Below are positions 1 to 8,966 of a stretch of DNA of 64,000 bases, in pieces (positions within the stretch are counted from its first letter, which is position 1; each line of letters begins with the position of its first letter). This DNA comes from Terriglobia bacterium. GTDB lineage: Bacteria; Acidobacteriota; Terriglobia; Acidiferrales; UBA7541. Made by a program: the position numbers and the translations under genes. The stretch is taken from assembly GCA_020072785.1 (NCBI GenBank), contig JAIQGG010000002.1:620001-684000 (forward strand). The letters are read 5' to 3'. The notes beneath the pieces were generated by a model. It did not search any database and was not told the origin of the DNA. It was given only the letters and a program-made list of their open reading frames with translations.

Positions 1-990
1 AACTTGACACACCGTGACCGGCTCTGCATTCCGGTCCCTTTCTACCATTGTTTCGGCATGGTCCTGAGCAACCTGCTGTGCGTGTTGTCCGGAGCGACGA
101 TGGTTCTTCCCGCCGCGCATTTCGACGCTTTGGAAACTCTGCGGGCAATAGCCGAGGAACGCTGCACGGCAGTGCATGGTGTGCCGACCATGTTTATCGC
201 GCAACTGGAGCACCCCGAGTTCAGCCGCTTCGATCTGAGCATGCTGCGCACTGGAATTGTCGGCGCTTCCCCCTGTCCGATCGAGGTGATGAAGCGCGTG
301 GTGCAGTCCATGCACTTGCGGGACTTAACGATTGCCTACGGCCTCACCGAGGCTTCTCCCCTGATCACACAAACCAGCACCGGCGTTTCCGTGGAACTCC
401 TGGTTACGACTGTGGGCCAGGCGCTGCCGCACACCGAAGTGAAGATTATTGATGTAGGGACAGGGATGACTGTCCCGGTTGGCGTGCAGGGAGAGCTGTG
501 TGTTCGCGGATACATGGTGATGAAAGGCTATTACAAGAACGCCGAGGCCACCCGGCTGGCGATTGACGAAGACGGCTGGCTGCATACGGGAGACCTCGCC
601 ACGCTGGGCGATGACGGATATTTCAGGATCACCGGACGAGCCAAGGACGTCATCATCCGGGGCGGGGAAAATATTTATCCGGGGGAAATCGAGGAGTTCT
701 TGTACACATGTCCCGGCGTCAGCAACGCGCAGGTGATCGGCGTGCCGGACGCGAAGTATGGAGAGCGCATCGTCGCATGGGTAAAACTGGAACCCGAGGC
801 CAAGTTGACCGCGGAAGAGATCATGAAGTTCTGCGAAGGCAAAATCGCCGCGTACAAGGTTCCCAAGTTCGTCAAGATTGTTGATTCTTTCCCGATGACC
901 CTGAGCGGGAAAATCCAGAAGTTCAAGATGCGCGAAATGACCATCCAGGAACTACAGTTGAAGGGAACGGCTAATACGGGGAGTTCCTGA
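1..990 (+). CDS. Acyl-CoA ligase (AMP-binding, FadD-like), 5' end outside the window
   Basis: The frame is open from base 1, so the gene starts left of the window; only about the last 329 residues are present. The fragment has the ANL-superfamily motifs YGLTEASP, the GRAKDVIIRGGENIYP hinge segment and a C-terminal PMTLSGKIQKF segment whose lysine is expected to be catalytic. Such enzymes make acyl-AMP and then acyl-CoA from a carboxylic acid, ATP and CoA. It is a close paralogue of the ligase at 13031-14755: both share IPVPFYHCFGMVLSN, SPCPIEVMKRVV and much of the C-terminal domain. It converges on the PaaX-type gene, 28 bases away. The exact substrate cannot be read from the sequence; a medium-chain or aromatic acid fits the context. 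Confidence 0.9.
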   Translation, partial: NLTHRDRLCIPVPFYHCFGMVLSNLLCVLSGATMVLPAAHFDALETLRAIAEERCTAVHGVPTMFIAQLEHPEFSRFDLSMLRTGIVGASPCPIEVMKRVVQSMHLRDLTIAYGLTEASPLITQTSTGVSVELLVTTVGQALPHTEVKIIDVGTGMTVPVGVQGELCVRGYMVMKGYYKNAEATRLAIDEDGWLHTGDLATLGDDGYFRITGRAKDVIIRGGENIYPGEIEEFLYTCPGVSNAQVIGVPDAKYGERIVAWVKLEPEAKLTAEEIMKFCEGKIAAYKVPKFVKIVDSFPMTLSGKIQKFKMREMTIQELQLKGTANTGSS

Positions 991-1030
991 GGAGGATACG
1001 ACAAGCCGATCTCTCCGGCTATACCGCCTC
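988..1030. terminator. Imperfect inverted repeat between convergent genes
   Basis: An inner AGCCG/CGGCT stem (1004-1008 and 1016-1020) sits inside a longer imperfect stem in which GAGGAGGATA (989-998) pairs largely with ATACCGCCTC (1021-1030). It overlaps the end of the upstream ligase gene and the stop of the minus-strand PaaX-type gene. It could serve as a bidirectional terminator, but neither side has a clear T-run, so this is tentative. Confidence 0.3.
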
Positions 1031-1930
1031 GTAAAATCCTTGTAGCACCCTTTGGCGCCCCTCTTGCTGCTCTTTCTGAGTATGAGACGGCCCCACAAAG
1101 ATGTGTTCGAAATAGTGCAACGCCCGCTCGGCGAGCAAAAGATAACAATCACGGAAGATGTGCCAGGCTTCATCGCCTAACCAGCCTTCGGGCAGGAGTT
1201 CGGAGGGGAGCTCGGGATCGTTGTGCAGAAACTCGCCGAACTGGTGCAGCAGATGGATTCGGGTGGCGAAGCAGACGTTCTCTGGCGGGGGCTGGCCGCG
1301 GCGGAATTTAGCCGCGTAATCCTGCCTGCGAGGTTCCCAAGCATTAATGAAGTGACGGTACTGAGTCTGTATGGCGTCCAGATCCCAGCACCTTCTAACC
1401 AACGCGGTATTTGTCAGGCCGCTCACTTGGTGGCCGCGGAAGATCTGTACGTGTGCATCCAGCTTGCGGATGGCCAGGTGCCGCAAGGTGACCTCGACGA
1501 CAGCTTTTGGACTGATCCAGGTGGCCGAGTTTAGAGGACCGAAGCCCAGCCAGTTCAATTCATGGCGAAGGCGGTCCCGGTGATGGCGCAGCCTCTCCGG
1601 CAGGGAGTAGGTCAGAATCGTCCACTGCCCGTCCCACCGGCTGCTGTGATGAGCAAAGATTCTGGGACGCGCCTCCTCGAGTCGCTCACGCCCCATTCTT
1701 GTCAGTGCGTAGTAACTGCGGTTGTTTTCGACGCTCCGTTCGAACCAACCTTGGGAAGTCATTCGGCACAGTGCGCTGCGAATCGTACTTACGGGCAGGC
1801 CCAGCTCGGAGGTCAGCTGGAGCAAGCTGGCGATGTAGATGGAGCCGCCGTAATGTTGCACGTAGTCGAAATAGACTTCGAAAATAGCCCGGTGTGCTTT
1901 GTATGATGTCACGGACGAGGTCGTGTTCAT
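1019..1930 (-). CDS. paaX: PaaX-family transcriptional repressor
   Basis: This 303-residue protein matches the PaaX family: an N-terminal winged helix with YGGSIYIASLLQL and STIRSALCRMTSQGWF, then the middle and C-terminal domains. Characterised PaaX proteins repress phenylacetate degradation genes and are released by phenylacetyl-CoA. I chose the ATG at 1930. A GTG at 1960 would add ten residues and lies 11 bases from a GGGAGG. That GGGAGG is better spaced for an ATG at 1964 opening a six-codon ORF (MGALFS, stop at 1944-1946), a possible leader peptide. The gene is divergent from the amine dehydrogenase operon and convergent with the ligase fragment, so an acyl-CoA made by these ligases is a plausible ligand (inference). 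Confidence 0.85.
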   Translation of the reverse strand: MNTTSSVTSYKAHRAIFEVYFDYVQHYGGSIYIASLLQLTSELGLPVSTIRSALCRMTSQGWFERSVENNRSYYALTRMGRERLEEARPRIFAHHSSRWDGQWTILTYSLPERLRHHRDRLRHELNWLGFGPLNSATWISPKAVVEVTLRHLAIRKLDAHVQIFRGHQVSGLTNTALVRRCWDLDAIQTQYRHFINAWEPRRQDYAAKFRRGQPPPENVCFATRIHLLHQFGEFLHNDPELPSELLPEGWLGDEAWHIFRDCYLLLAERALHYFEHIFVGPSHTQKEQQEGRQRVLQGFYEAV

Positions 1931-2012
1931 TACGCAATGCACGCTACGAGAAAAGCGCACCCATGATACATCCTCCCTGTTTCAGGGAAAGGAAAATCAG
2001 CAATAAAATTAA

Positions 2013-2055
2013 GCCTAAGATGCCTCTTGACATGTTTAGGCGCTTTCCATAGCAT
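2013..2055 (+). promoter_or_regulatory. Promoter with overlapping operator-like inverted repeat upstream of the QHNDH operon
   Basis: TTGACA at 2027-2032 is followed after 17 bases by TAGCAT at 2050-2055, a perfect -35 and a 4/6 -10 box. GCCTAA (2013-2018) and TTAGGC (2036-2041) form an inverted repeat that brackets the -35 box, where a repressor would occlude RNA polymerase. It lies in the 349-base gap between the divergent PaaX-type gene and the receptor gene. PaaX as the binder is inference. The rest of the gap shows no gene. Confidence 0.45.
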
Positions 2056-2279
2056 TACGCTCCAACCGAGAAGCGTGTACCAAATGCAACGTCAGACCGA
2101 AGCTCCGCCCTCGCCGGCTGCTTCGGACATGGGGGGCGTGGAGTGGTTGCACCGCCGCAAGCCAACGGCCTGGTTGACACCCGTGGCCCTCGATCCGCGC
2201 TCGTCAAACCCCATCTCTCCGCAATTCATGTGCGCCTGAAACTTTCCATACCCGGGAATGCTTGCCAGAGGAGGAACTC

Positions 2280-5200
2280 ATGCCTTCGTGTAATCGTCGG
2301 AGCTTCACCTGTGTAATTGCTGCACTGGCTGTGATTTTGTTCTGGGGCGATGTATGCCACGGGCAGTTGACCAACTCCACGCTAGTGGGGACGGTGCAAG
2401 ATACGAGCGGGGCGCCGGTTGCTGGCGCCACCGTGAGCGCTCGCAATACGGCGACTAACGAAAGCCGTTCCGACACCACGAATGCCGACGGAATGTATCG
2501 CATTCCCAATCTCCCGCCCGCGGTCTATGAACTGCGCGTGGGTAAGGCTGGTTTCAAGAATGTGATCACGTCCGGCGTCACATTGCACGTGGGGGAGACT
2601 TCGCGAGTCGATGTGACCCTGCAGGTCGGTACCGTGGCGGAGACGGTGGAGGTGACCGGGGGCGCGATTTTGGTGAATACGGAGGACGCCGGCACGACGG
2701 ATATCGTCGAACAGAAGCAGGTGGAAGAGCTTCCGCTGATGCGCCGCAACATCTACCAGTTGCCGGTGATGGAGCCGGGGACGACCCCGACGCACGTTCA
2801 GGTGCCGACCTACTACAGCAACTCCTCCTACGACATGAGCTTCGTCACCTACGGGAAGAGCATCCGGGCGACCAATTTCATGCTGGACGGCGCGCCCAAC
2901 AATGACAATGGCCTCGGAGGGGTGCCGGCGATTGCCCCCATCCTGGATGCGGTGCAGGAGTTTCAGGTTTCCACCAACGATTTCGCCCGCGAGTTCGGGC
3001 GCAATTTTGGCGCCGATATCAACGTGGCCACCAAGTCGGGAACCAATTTGATCCACGGTTCGGCGTGGGAATTCCACCGCAATGCCGCCCTGAACGCGAA
3101 AAACTTTTTTGACGCAGAGAACCCCTCGGCGCTGATCCAGAACCAGTTTGGATTCACCCTGGGCGGGCCCATTCAGAAAGATAAAACATTCTGGTTCATG
3201 GCGTATGAAAGCTTTCGCGAAAAACGTGGCACGACCCGCGATGTGCAGGTGGAAACCCCGCAGTTGCGCCAATGGGTGGCTGAGAACGCTCCGAATAGCG
3301 TCGCCAACTATCTGTTCACAAATTTTCCTGGGCCCTCCACTATTCTTCCGGGCACCGGCGTAAGCTTGGACATCCAGGGCGGTGGCCTTCCCGATCTTGG
3401 GACTGGCGTGGGCCAGGCTGTCAATTACACCACCAATGACGAATACATCATCCGTGTCGATCACAACTTCGGGATCAAGGACAAAGTGTTTGTCCGCTGG
3501 GCGGACTTCTACCCCCGGACCAGCGGTGCGGGTGAACTCACCACCATCGGCGGGCTGGGGCGGCAGATGCGCGGCTTTCGGCGCCCGGCGGACGGCACTG
3601 TCCGCAACCTGGCGGTAGGTTACACGCACATGTTCGGCCAGAGCATGGTGAACGATTTCCGTTTTGGTTACCTGCGAAATCAAGCCACCACTAGCGCCTA
3701 TCCCGAAACAGTCCCCAACATGGTGATGCTGGACTTCACGCTGGGCTTTGGCTCGGACTTCTTTTTGCCGATCAGCTTCCGGAACAATGAAATCAACTTC
3801 AAAGACAACCTCTTCGCCACGCGCGGAAACCACGGATTGAAAATGGGAGTGGAATTTAACAACGATCGGGAAAACGGCACTTTCGATGCGGCCGGCCGCG
3901 GTGTTTTCGTCTTTCTGGGGCTTCCCGACCTGGTGAATGACTCTCCCCTTGCCTACCTGGTCCAAATTGATCCGGTGGCCGGAACCAGCATCGTCAATAG
4001 CCCCAATGACGTGCGGAATTTCCGGCGCAATGACGTGGCCTGGTTCTTCCAGGACGACTGGAAGCCAATGAAGAACCTGACGATCAACGCAGGGGTCCGC
4101 TGGGAATATTTTGGCGTGATCAAAGAGACCAACGGCAAGCAAGCCGGTATGACCCTGGGACCGGGGAATAACATCCAGGATCAGCTCGTCGGGGCCAGTG
4201 TCGGCCCATTGAGCGAAATGTACTCTCCCAACTACAAGAATTTCGGTCCTCTGCTCGGCCTGGCCTGGGACCCCACGGGCAAGGGGAAATTTTCCGTGCG
4301 CGCCGGGTGGGCCATCAACTTCGACCGCATCCATAACGATCTGATGAGCGAGCCGGCCCGCTTTACGCCGCCCTACGGCGCGTTCGCGGTGAGCGTCGCT
4401 GATTATACAGACCCAGTAACCTGTCCCATGCCCGATTACACGATCAGCAATGTGTTCCAGTATCCGCCGGTCTTGCCTGCCGGCTTTGGCGGGGGACTCG
4501 ATGCAAACGGATTCCTGGGCTCCTGCTTGTCCGGCGGGTTGATGTTGATTGACCGCAACCTCCGCACTCCCTACGTGGAGCAGTGGAACCTCACCCTGCA
4601 GTATGGTTTGGCGAACGACTGGATGTTGGAATTGAGTTACGCTGGAAATCAGGGCCACAGGCTCGCCTTCAGCAACGACCCCAATCGCGTAACCGGAGGT
4701 TATGGGGGGTTTCCGTACAACCGTCCCAACAACACCATGGCCAATCTCTATTACCTGAGTACCACCGGATACTCCAACTACAACGGGGCTTCGGTGCAGC
4801 TGAAGAAGCGCTTCAGCCATGGCTACCTGTTGCAGGGCAGCTATACCTTCGGGAAAGTGCTGAATATTCAGGACGACGCCAATGCCGGCGACTTCAGCGG
4901 CGCGGGAACCGGATACAACGGGACGCAGGACGCCTCGAATGTGCATCTCGACTACGGGCGTTCCAGCTTTGACGTCCGGCACCGGATCACCGTGAATGGC
5001 GTGTGGGAAATCGGACCGCTCTCCAAGTACGGATCCGTCGTGCACACCATCCTGGGCGACTGGCAGCTCAACGCCATCGCCTCGTACGAGTCGGGAAGAC
5101 CGTTTACGGTCTCCAGCTCGGTCGTGGATTACAACACCGATGGCGGAGGAGCGGCGCAGGCCCCTCCTCAGGGATCTGCCTACGATCGCCCGGACACCCC

Positions 5201-5582
5201 GGCCTTTGGCAATAGCGTGGGATGCCGTTCGCCGCACGATTACGTGAATGGTCTCTTTACCCCTGCCGATTTTCCAACGCCGCCGGTGAGTATCAACGGG
5301 AACGGTTCGAACGGGACCCTGGGACGCAACACATTCTGCGGTCCCAACTTCAAATCCTTGGATCTCTCCCTGGTGCGGAATTTCAATGTCCCCTTCATGG
5401 GCGAGCGGGGCAAGATTCAATTCAAGGCGGAAGCGTTCAATGCCTTCAATCGCGTAAACCTGTTTCTGCCGGATGCTGATTTGGGCGTCGCCCTGTTGCA
5501 GGCGACCCAAACCACGTTTGGCAAGTCCACGCAGGCGTACACGCCGCGCGAACTGCAGTTCGGATTGAAGCTCACCTGGTAA
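2280..5582 (+). CDS. TonB-dependent receptor, Oar-like with carboxypeptidase regulatory-like domain
   Basis: A 1100-residue outer-membrane protein. A signal peptide (about residues 1-28, ending CHG before QL) is followed by a carboxypeptidase-regulatory-like beta-sandwich (about 33-115), a plug region and a long beta-barrel ending in Trp, typical of outer-membrane proteins. I chose the ATG at 2280 because a GAGGAGG lies just upstream; an in-frame TTG at 2262 lacks one. Proteins of this design are abundant in Acidobacteria and are thought to import bulky ligands or act in the envelope; the ligand is unknown. It is the first gene of the putative QHNDH operon, with 55 bases to the next small ORF, so it may bring the amine substrate or a cofactor into the periplasm (inference). 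Confidence 0.9.
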   Translation: MPSCNRRSFTCVIAALAVILFWGDVCHGQLTNSTLVGTVQDTSGAPVAGATVSARNTATNESRSDTTNADGMYRIPNLPPAVYELRVGKAGFKNVITSGVTLHVGETSRVDVTLQVGTVAETVEVTGGAILVNTEDAGTTDIVEQKQVEELPLMRRNIYQLPVMEPGTTPTHVQVPTYYSNSSYDMSFVTYGKSIRATNFMLDGAPNNDNGLGGVPAIAPILDAVQEFQVSTNDFAREFGRNFGADINVATKSGTNLIHGSAWEFHRNAALNAKNFFDAENPSALIQNQFGFTLGGPIQKDKTFWFMAYESFREKRGTTRDVQVETPQLRQWVAENAPNSVANYLFTNFPGPSTILPGTGVSLDIQGGGLPDLGTGVGQAVNYTTNDEYIIRVDHNFGIKDKVFVRWADFYPRTSGAGELTTIGGLGRQMRGFRRPADGTVRNLAVGYTHMFGQSMVNDFRFGYLRNQATTSAYPETVPNMVMLDFTLGFGSDFFLPISFRNNEINFKDNLFATRGNHGLKMGVEFNNDRENGTFDAAGRGVFVFLGLPDLVNDSPLAYLVQIDPVAGTSIVNSPNDVRNFRRNDVAWFFQDDWKPMKNLTINAGVRWEYFGVIKETNGKQAGMTLGPGNNIQDQLVGASVGPLSEMYSPNYKNFGPLLGLAWDPTGKGKFSVRAGWAINFDRIHNDLMSEPARFTPPYGAFAVSVADYTDPVTCPMPDYTISNVFQYPPVLPAGFGGGLDANGFLGSCLSGGLMLIDRNLRTPYVEQWNLTLQYGLANDWMLELSYAGNQGHRLAFSNDPNRVTGGYGGFPYNRPNNTMANLYYLSTTGYSNYNGASVQLKKRFSHGYLLQGSYTFGKVLNIQDDANAGDFSGAGTGYNGTQDASNVHLDYGRSSFDVRHRITVNGVWEIGPLSKYGSVVHTILGDWQLNAIASYESGRPFTVSSSVVDYNTDGGGAAQAPPQGSAYDRPDTPAFGNSVGCRSPHDYVNGLFTPADFPTPPVSINGNGSNGTLGRNTFCGPNFKSLDLSLVRNFNVPFMGERGKIQFKAEAFNAFNRVNLFLPDADLGVALLQATQTTFGKSTQAYTPRELQFGLKLTW

Positions 5583-5637
5583 CGCGCGAAGCGCTATTTG
5601 CTGCGCATGCGGCACTTTGCAGAGCAGGGAGAATCTC

Positions 5638-5742
5638 ATGAGTTCCACCGCCAAGATGGCTAAGTTTCAGATTCCTTCCGGGAAGATGCAGCGGAGTGAT
5701 CCGGAACGATTCGGAATCTTCAAAGCCGGAGTAACCTCATGA
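5638..5742 (+). CDS. 34-codon small ORF translationally coupled to the QHNDH alpha subunit
   Basis: An ATG at 5638, preceded by GCAGGGAG, opens a 34-residue frame beginning MSSTAKMAKFQIPSGKMQ and ending in TGA at 5740-5742, which overlaps the ATG of the alpha-subunit gene (ATGA). The peptide is basic, with five lysines and two arginines, and has no cysteine, tryptophan, signal peptide or membrane segment. It is not one of the known qhp genes as I recall them. It could be a leader that couples translation of qhpA, a small assembly factor, or a modified peptide substrate. The ribosome-binding site, the stop/start overlap and the lack of spare space around it support real translation; no function can be assigned. 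Confidence 0.55.
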   Translation: MSSTAKMAKFQIPSGKMQRSDPERFGIFKAGVTS

Positions 5743-7337
5743 ACCGGAAGCAAGGGATTGGTTTGCTCACGCTTCTCTGGAGTCTGCTCGCCTGTGCCGT
5801 TGCGGTGCAGGCCGAGGGCTTACCTATTAAGAGCCAGTTGGTTCGTGATACGTGCGGCGCGTGTCACCAGGTTGATTCCGAGCAGCGCATGAGCCGCATC
5901 TCCTACGTCCGGAAAACACCGGAAGGATGGGAGGAGACGATCAGGCGCATGGTGCGGCTTCACAAGCTGCAGATCTCGCCGGCAGACGCCCGTCAGGTTG
6001 TCCAGTATCTTGCGGACAATCAAGGCCTGACTGCTTCCGAACTGGACAAGATCTCCTACGCGTTGGAGTTCCGTGAGCAGACCGAGCAAATTCCGAACGA
6101 TGCCGTGAAAGCCGCCTGCGCCACGTGCCATAGCTACGCCAAAATAGCGGCGCAGCGGCGCAGCAGGGAGGAATGGTTCAAGCTGAAGGACTTCCTCCTG
6201 GCCATGTTTCCCACCATTGTTTACCAGCACCGGCAAATCGACTGGACGCACACGGCCGACGAAGCCCTGGCCTGGCTGGCCGATCAGTACCCTCTGGAGA
6301 CCCCGGAATGGCGGCGCGAAAAGGGACAGCCTCCTCCCGGCGCGGGCCGCTGGCTGGTAATCGGCCACCAGCCGGGTCAAGGTGACTACGCCGGTATCAT
6401 CCGTGTTACGGATACCCCCGATGGAGGCCGGCAGACGCAGACCTCCGTGGAGTTTGCCGACGGCACCAGGATGAGCAGCTCCGGCAAGGGGCGGTGGTTT
6501 GGCGGCTATTCTTGGCGAGGCAGCTCCGAATGGCAGGACGGGCGCAAGGCGCGCGAGGTGATGCATCTCTCCGCGGATGGGAAGGTCCTGCGCGGCCGGT
6601 GGTTTATCCTGCAACACACGGAATTGGGCGCGGAGGAGGTTCGCTACCGGATCGAGGAGGGCCAAGCGCGCCTTGCGGCAGTTTTCCCCCAGGCGGTGAA
6701 GCGGGGAGCCACTGTGGCGCTCATGATCTACGGCGCAAACCTGCCGGATGTCATGAAACCCGGCGCTCTGAACTTGGGCGATGGCATCACAATCGAGAAA
6801 ATCAGCGAAGCGTCAGCGGAGAAGATCATCGTTCAGGCGAAAGTCTCGCCCGATGCCAAGATCGGTTTACGGGACGTGCGCGCCGGCGCGGTTACCGGCG
6901 CGGGATTGCTGGCCGTCTATGACGCCGTGGATTACCTCCGCGTTTCCCCGCAGAGCATTTTGGCCCGAGTGGGCGGTGAGCGTTATCCAAAGAAGTTCGC
7001 GCAGTTCGAAGCGCATGCGTTCAGCAATGGGGCCGATGGTGTGGCCGGATCGGCCGACGATCTGGACCTGGGCCCGGTGAAGGCTTCTTGGAAACTGGGG
7101 GAAGCCTTTACTTCCTACGATGACAACGATCTGCTTTTTGTCGGCAGCATCGACCAGAACGGCCTGTTCACCCCCGCGGTCGAAGGGCCGAACCCGGCGC
7201 GCCGGCGCAGTACGAACAATGCCGGCGATGTCTGGGCGGAGGCCAGCTATACACCGGTGGGCGCTAGTCAGGAATTGAAGGCCCGGGCATTCCTGCTGGT
7301 CAGCGTTCCTGTCTACCGGATGAACCTCATACCCTGA
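5739..7337 (+). CDS. qhpA: Quinohemoprotein amine dehydrogenase, alpha subunit (diheme c)
   Basis: A 532-residue periplasmic subunit with a signal peptide (about 1-25, VQA before EG). It has two heme c sites, CGACH at 39-43 and CATCH at 127-131, followed by the beta-sandwich domains typical of the QHNDH alpha subunit. In characterised enzymes this subunit carries electrons from the CTQ cofactor of the gamma subunit to an external acceptor while primary amines are oxidised to aldehydes. Length and domain order fit the Pseudomonas and Paracoccus proteins. Its start overlaps the stop of the small ORF, and the radical SAM gene begins 15 bases after its stop. The identity rests on the heme motifs together with the unmistakable gamma-subunit gene nearby. 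Confidence 0.93.
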   Translation: MNRKQGIGLLTLLWSLLACAVAVQAEGLPIKSQLVRDTCGACHQVDSEQRMSRISYVRKTPEGWEETIRRMVRLHKLQISPADARQVVQYLADNQGLTASELDKISYALEFREQTEQIPNDAVKAACATCHSYAKIAAQRRSREEWFKLKDFLLAMFPTIVYQHRQIDWTHTADEALAWLADQYPLETPEWRREKGQPPPGAGRWLVIGHQPGQGDYAGIIRVTDTPDGGRQTQTSVEFADGTRMSSSGKGRWFGGYSWRGSSEWQDGRKAREVMHLSADGKVLRGRWFILQHTELGAEEVRYRIEEGQARLAAVFPQAVKRGATVALMIYGANLPDVMKPGALNLGDGITIEKISEASAEKIIVQAKVSPDAKIGLRDVRAGAVTGAGLLAVYDAVDYLRVSPQSILARVGGERYPKKFAQFEAHAFSNGADGVAGSADDLDLGPVKASWKLGEAFTSYDDNDLLFVGSIDQNGLFTPAVEGPNPARRRSTNNAGDVWAEASYTPVGASQELKARAFLLVSVPVYRMNLIP

Positions 7338-7352
7338 CGCGAGGCGCAATTG

Positions 7353-8966
7353 ATGAGTTTGAGAGCGCACATTCCCCAGGGATTTTTTCCGCTCTCGGGG
7401 CTCGTCCCCCGGATGCCGCCGGCGGAGCCTGTCCTCCCTGCCGAAAAGATCCCCGGCTTGTCCCAATTGGAAGAACCTTCGCAACCCGGCGTGCAGCTGG
7501 GTGAAGTTCGGGAGTTCCGCGCAGGAGGGAAGCCGTACGTGTTTGTTGCGTCGGTTACGGCGATCTTCGGCCTGGATGAGCTGGGTGCGGAACTGTTGCA
7601 ATTCCTGCGGCCGCAGAGCGGGACACTGGCGGCGACCGCGGCAATTCAGGTGCCCGCGTCCCGGCACGTTTCTCTCCGGGAAATCTTTTCCACATTCCGG
7701 GCGCGCTACACACGGCAGCAGATCGTGGAAACGTTGAAGGAACTCCGCGGGATCGGGGCCTTGCGCTTTCTGGGCTTTCGGGATCAGGGACTGCAAGAGC
7801 CGCCCCCGCAGCTTCCGCCGCTTCCTTTCCCGCAGCGCACCCTGGTCCTCAGCGTGGCCAATGATTGCAATCTCGGCTGCAGTTACTGCTTCGCCGCGCA
7901 GGGCGACTACGGCGGACCGCGGCGCATGATGAGTCAGGAGACTGCGCGGAGCAGCGTGGACTTTTTGCTCGCCAATTCCGGCGAGCACAAGACCGTGACG
8001 CTGGTTTTCTTCGGTGGAGAACCGCTGATGAATCTGGCGGAGATCAAGCGGCTGGTGGCTTACGCGAACGAGGCCGGACGCAAGGCTGGCAAGCAGGTGG
8101 AATTCACGATGACCACCAACGCCACGTATCTCACCCCCGAGGTCATCGGCTTTCTAAGCGACAATGCCATCGGCGTCAGCGTAAGCATTGATGGACCGAA
8201 AAAATACCATGACCTGCGGCGGACCTATAAGGATGGGCACGGGTCCTACGACTTTATCCACCCGCGCATTCTGAACCTGCTGCGCAACCACAAGACCCGC
8301 CAGGTTGCGGCGCGTGCGACCCTCACCCATGGGGTTACCGCAGTGCGGGAATGTTTCTGGCACCTCATGGAGATGGGGTTCCACGAAGCGGGCTTCGCTC
8401 CAGTCACCTCTGCCGCGCAGCAGGACTATGCCCTGACACCGGAGGAATTGTGGGACGTGCTGGACGAATTCCGGCACCTCGCCGGAATTTACGTGCAACG
8501 CGCGCTCCGTAACGAGTACCTGGGCTTTTCCAACCTTACCAATCTCCTTTCGGAACTGCACGCGGGCTATGTAAAGGCCTATCCCTGCGGTGCGGGTCTC
8601 GGACTGCTGGGTGTGGGCGCCAGCGGAGACCTGCATCTGTGCCACCGCTTTCTCGAGTCGAGTGAGCACCGCATGGGCAATGTGCGCGAGGGCCTGGACC
8701 TCGAGAAACAGTCCGAATTCTTGCGTCGCGCCCATTTGAGCAACAAGACCGGCTGTCAGACCTGCTGGGTGCGGCATATCTGTTCCGGTGGCTGCCACCA
8801 CGAGGCGTACACCCGCCACGGGCGGATGTATGAGGCCAATTCGCATTACTGTGAATGGATTCGCACCTGGATCAACCTGGGGCTGGAGTGCTACGTGGAA
8901 ATCATGGACAAGAATCCCGGGTTCATCGAGCGGTATATCGAGAAGCGAGGAGCAGGAAGATCATGA
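7353..8966 (+). CDS. qhpD: QHNDH maturation radical SAM/SPASM enzyme
   Basis: A 537-residue protein that in known systems forms the Cys-to-Asp/Glu thioether cross-links in the gamma subunit. The radical SAM motif CNLGCSYC is at 172-179. A cysteine-rich C-terminal SPASM region (around CGAGLG, CQTCWVRHICSGGCHHEA and the final SHYC) should bind auxiliary Fe-S clusters. The N-terminal 150 residues contain a PqqD-like winged helix (roughly 60-145, REFRAGGKPYVF to IGALRFLG) that may bind the gamma-subunit leader. Start chosen at ATG 7353, eight bases after GAGG; the TTG one codon earlier is less likely. Its stop overlaps the start of qhpC (ATGA), consistent with co-translation of maturase and substrate. 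Confidence 0.95.
   Translation: MSLRAHIPQGFFPLSGLVPRMPPAEPVLPAEKIPGLSQLEEPSQPGVQLGEVREFRAGGKPYVFVASVTAIFGLDELGAELLQFLRPQSGTLAATAAIQVPASRHVSLREIFSTFRARYTRQQIVETLKELRGIGALRFLGFRDQGLQEPPPQLPPLPFPQRTLVLSVANDCNLGCSYCFAAQGDYGGPRRMMSQETARSSVDFLLANSGEHKTVTLVFFGGEPLMNLAEIKRLVAYANEAGRKAGKQVEFTMTTNATYLTPEVIGFLSDNAIGVSVSIDGPKKYHDLRRTYKDGHGSYDFIHPRILNLLRNHKTRQVAARATLTHGVTAVRECFWHLMEMGFHEAGFAPVTSAAQQDYALTPEELWDVLDEFRHLAGIYVQRALRNEYLGFSNLTNLLSELHAGYVKAYPCGAGLGLLGVGASGDLHLCHRFLESSEHRMGNVREGLDLEKQSEFLRRAHLSNKTGCQTCWVRHICSGGCHHEAYTRHGRMYEANSHYCEWIRTWINLGLECYVEIMDKNPGFIERYIEKRGAGRS

Noticed and set aside
2382-5654. Long minus-strand open frame (about 1090 codons) opposite the TonB-dependent receptor gene
   Set aside because: The plus-strand frame has a signal peptide, domains and a ribosome-binding site. 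The antisense frame is a by-product of GC-rich codon use and shows no domains.
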